A stretch of 64,000 nucleotides of DNA from Dictyobacter kobayashii. GTDB taxonomy: Bacteria; Chloroflexota; Ktedonobacteria; Ktedonobacterales; Ktedonobacteraceae. A program made the translations under genes and the position numbers. Location of the stretch: positions 2,356,001 through 2,420,000 of the forward strand of contig NZ_BIFS01000002.1 in the NCBI RefSeq assembly GCF_003967555.1, in the 5' to 3' direction. Under the pieces are notes generated by a model, which was given only the letters and a program-made list of their open reading frames with translations, was not told the DNA's origin and searched no databases. Below are positions 63,887 through 64,000 of this stretch, in pieces (position 1 is the first letter of the stretch; every line of letters starts with the position of its first letter).

Positions 63887-64000
63887 ATGGAGCCATTTAC
63901 GTCCAGAACAATCCGCGCTAACCCTTTAATAACAACCTTTAAGAGCCAATTTATTATGTTCTTTATATCTATAATAGTGCTATTTGCGTTTCTGGTTATC
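63887..64000 (+). CDS. N-terminus of a membrane protein, cut by window edge
   Basis: The first 38 codons of a gene that continues beyond the window. GGGAGG lies 5-6 nt before ATG 63887. After ~18 polar residues a hydrophobic segment begins (FIMFFISIIVLFAFLVI), consistent with a first transmembrane helix, as in sensor histidine kinases or other N-terminally anchored proteins. There is too little sequence to name it. Confidence 0.6.
   Translation, partial: MEPFTSRTIRANPLITTFKSQFIMFFISIIVLFAFLVI

Noticed and set aside
1..64000. Programmed ribosomal frameshifting as the cause of the split genes
   Set aside because: No consistent slippery heptamer or stimulatory structure; lesions sit in unrelated genes, several with two to four, mostly at short G/C runs.
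1..64000. tRNA or rRNA genes
   Set aside because: No T-arm GTTCGAATC-type sequence with matching acceptor arms and no rRNA-like segment was found by eye.

Overview
The window reads like a piece of a large, free-living, mid-GC bacterial chromosome, most plausibly a Ktedonobacteria-like member of the Chloroflexota. That is an inference from style, not a marker-gene proof. The support is the mix of pentapeptide-repeat and HEAT-repeat proteins, an XRE/NB-ARC/TPR protein, a PknB-type kinase, many GNAT acetyltransferases and MFS pumps, a T-box-controlled thrS, and abundant MITE-like and palindromic intergenic repeats. No rRNA, tRNA, CRISPR array or intact transposase was seen.

Layout. 0-5.8 kb: edge of an S53 (sedolisin) peptidase, a GT4 glycosyltransferase behind a glutamate decarboxylase, an EEP-family phosphohydrolase and a GNAT. 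5.8-16 kb: a nested inverted-repeat element, a ~1200-residue HEAT-repeat protein, a methyltransferase, an MFS exporter, an ArsR-type regulator with a 42-bp palindrome over its own promoter, and rho. 16-29 kb: aldo/keto reductase, HSK2/APH-like kinase and a 67-residue peptide in a row, a DHA2 efflux pump, ilvD, small enzymes and a dense cluster of palindromic repeats. 29-38 kb: a CUT1 sugar ABC transporter with a divergent GntR-LacI regulator and an iron-type alcohol dehydrogenase. 38-50 kb: a nucleotidyltransferase, a zinc-ribbon lipid-anchored or membrane protein, an ArsR/CDF metal efflux pair, a Ser/Thr kinase, a Zn-alcohol dehydrogenase, AraC/PhyH, and a NiCoT nickel transporter whose promoter carries a Nur-like box. 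50-64 kb: an MFS-hyuA-hyuB cassette, T-box-thrS, DoxX, an XRE-NB-ARC-TPR protein, selD, two convergent pentapeptide proteins, a second MITE-like element, a crystallin-J1-annotated small protein and the start of a membrane protein.

Two window-wide patterns matter most. First, about 27 single-base lesions interrupt 19 otherwise well-conserved genes (including rho and thrS); about 25 behave as one-base deletions, mostly in short G or C runs, so sequence error is the best explanation. Frames below are given as the repaired gene spans. Second, at least nine intergenic copies of one palindromic element share a conserved GC-rich head and a T-run followed by a long near-perfect hairpin whose arm sequence differs from copy to copy; they lie mostly just 3' of genes. 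This is the best candidate here for an undescribed repeat system.
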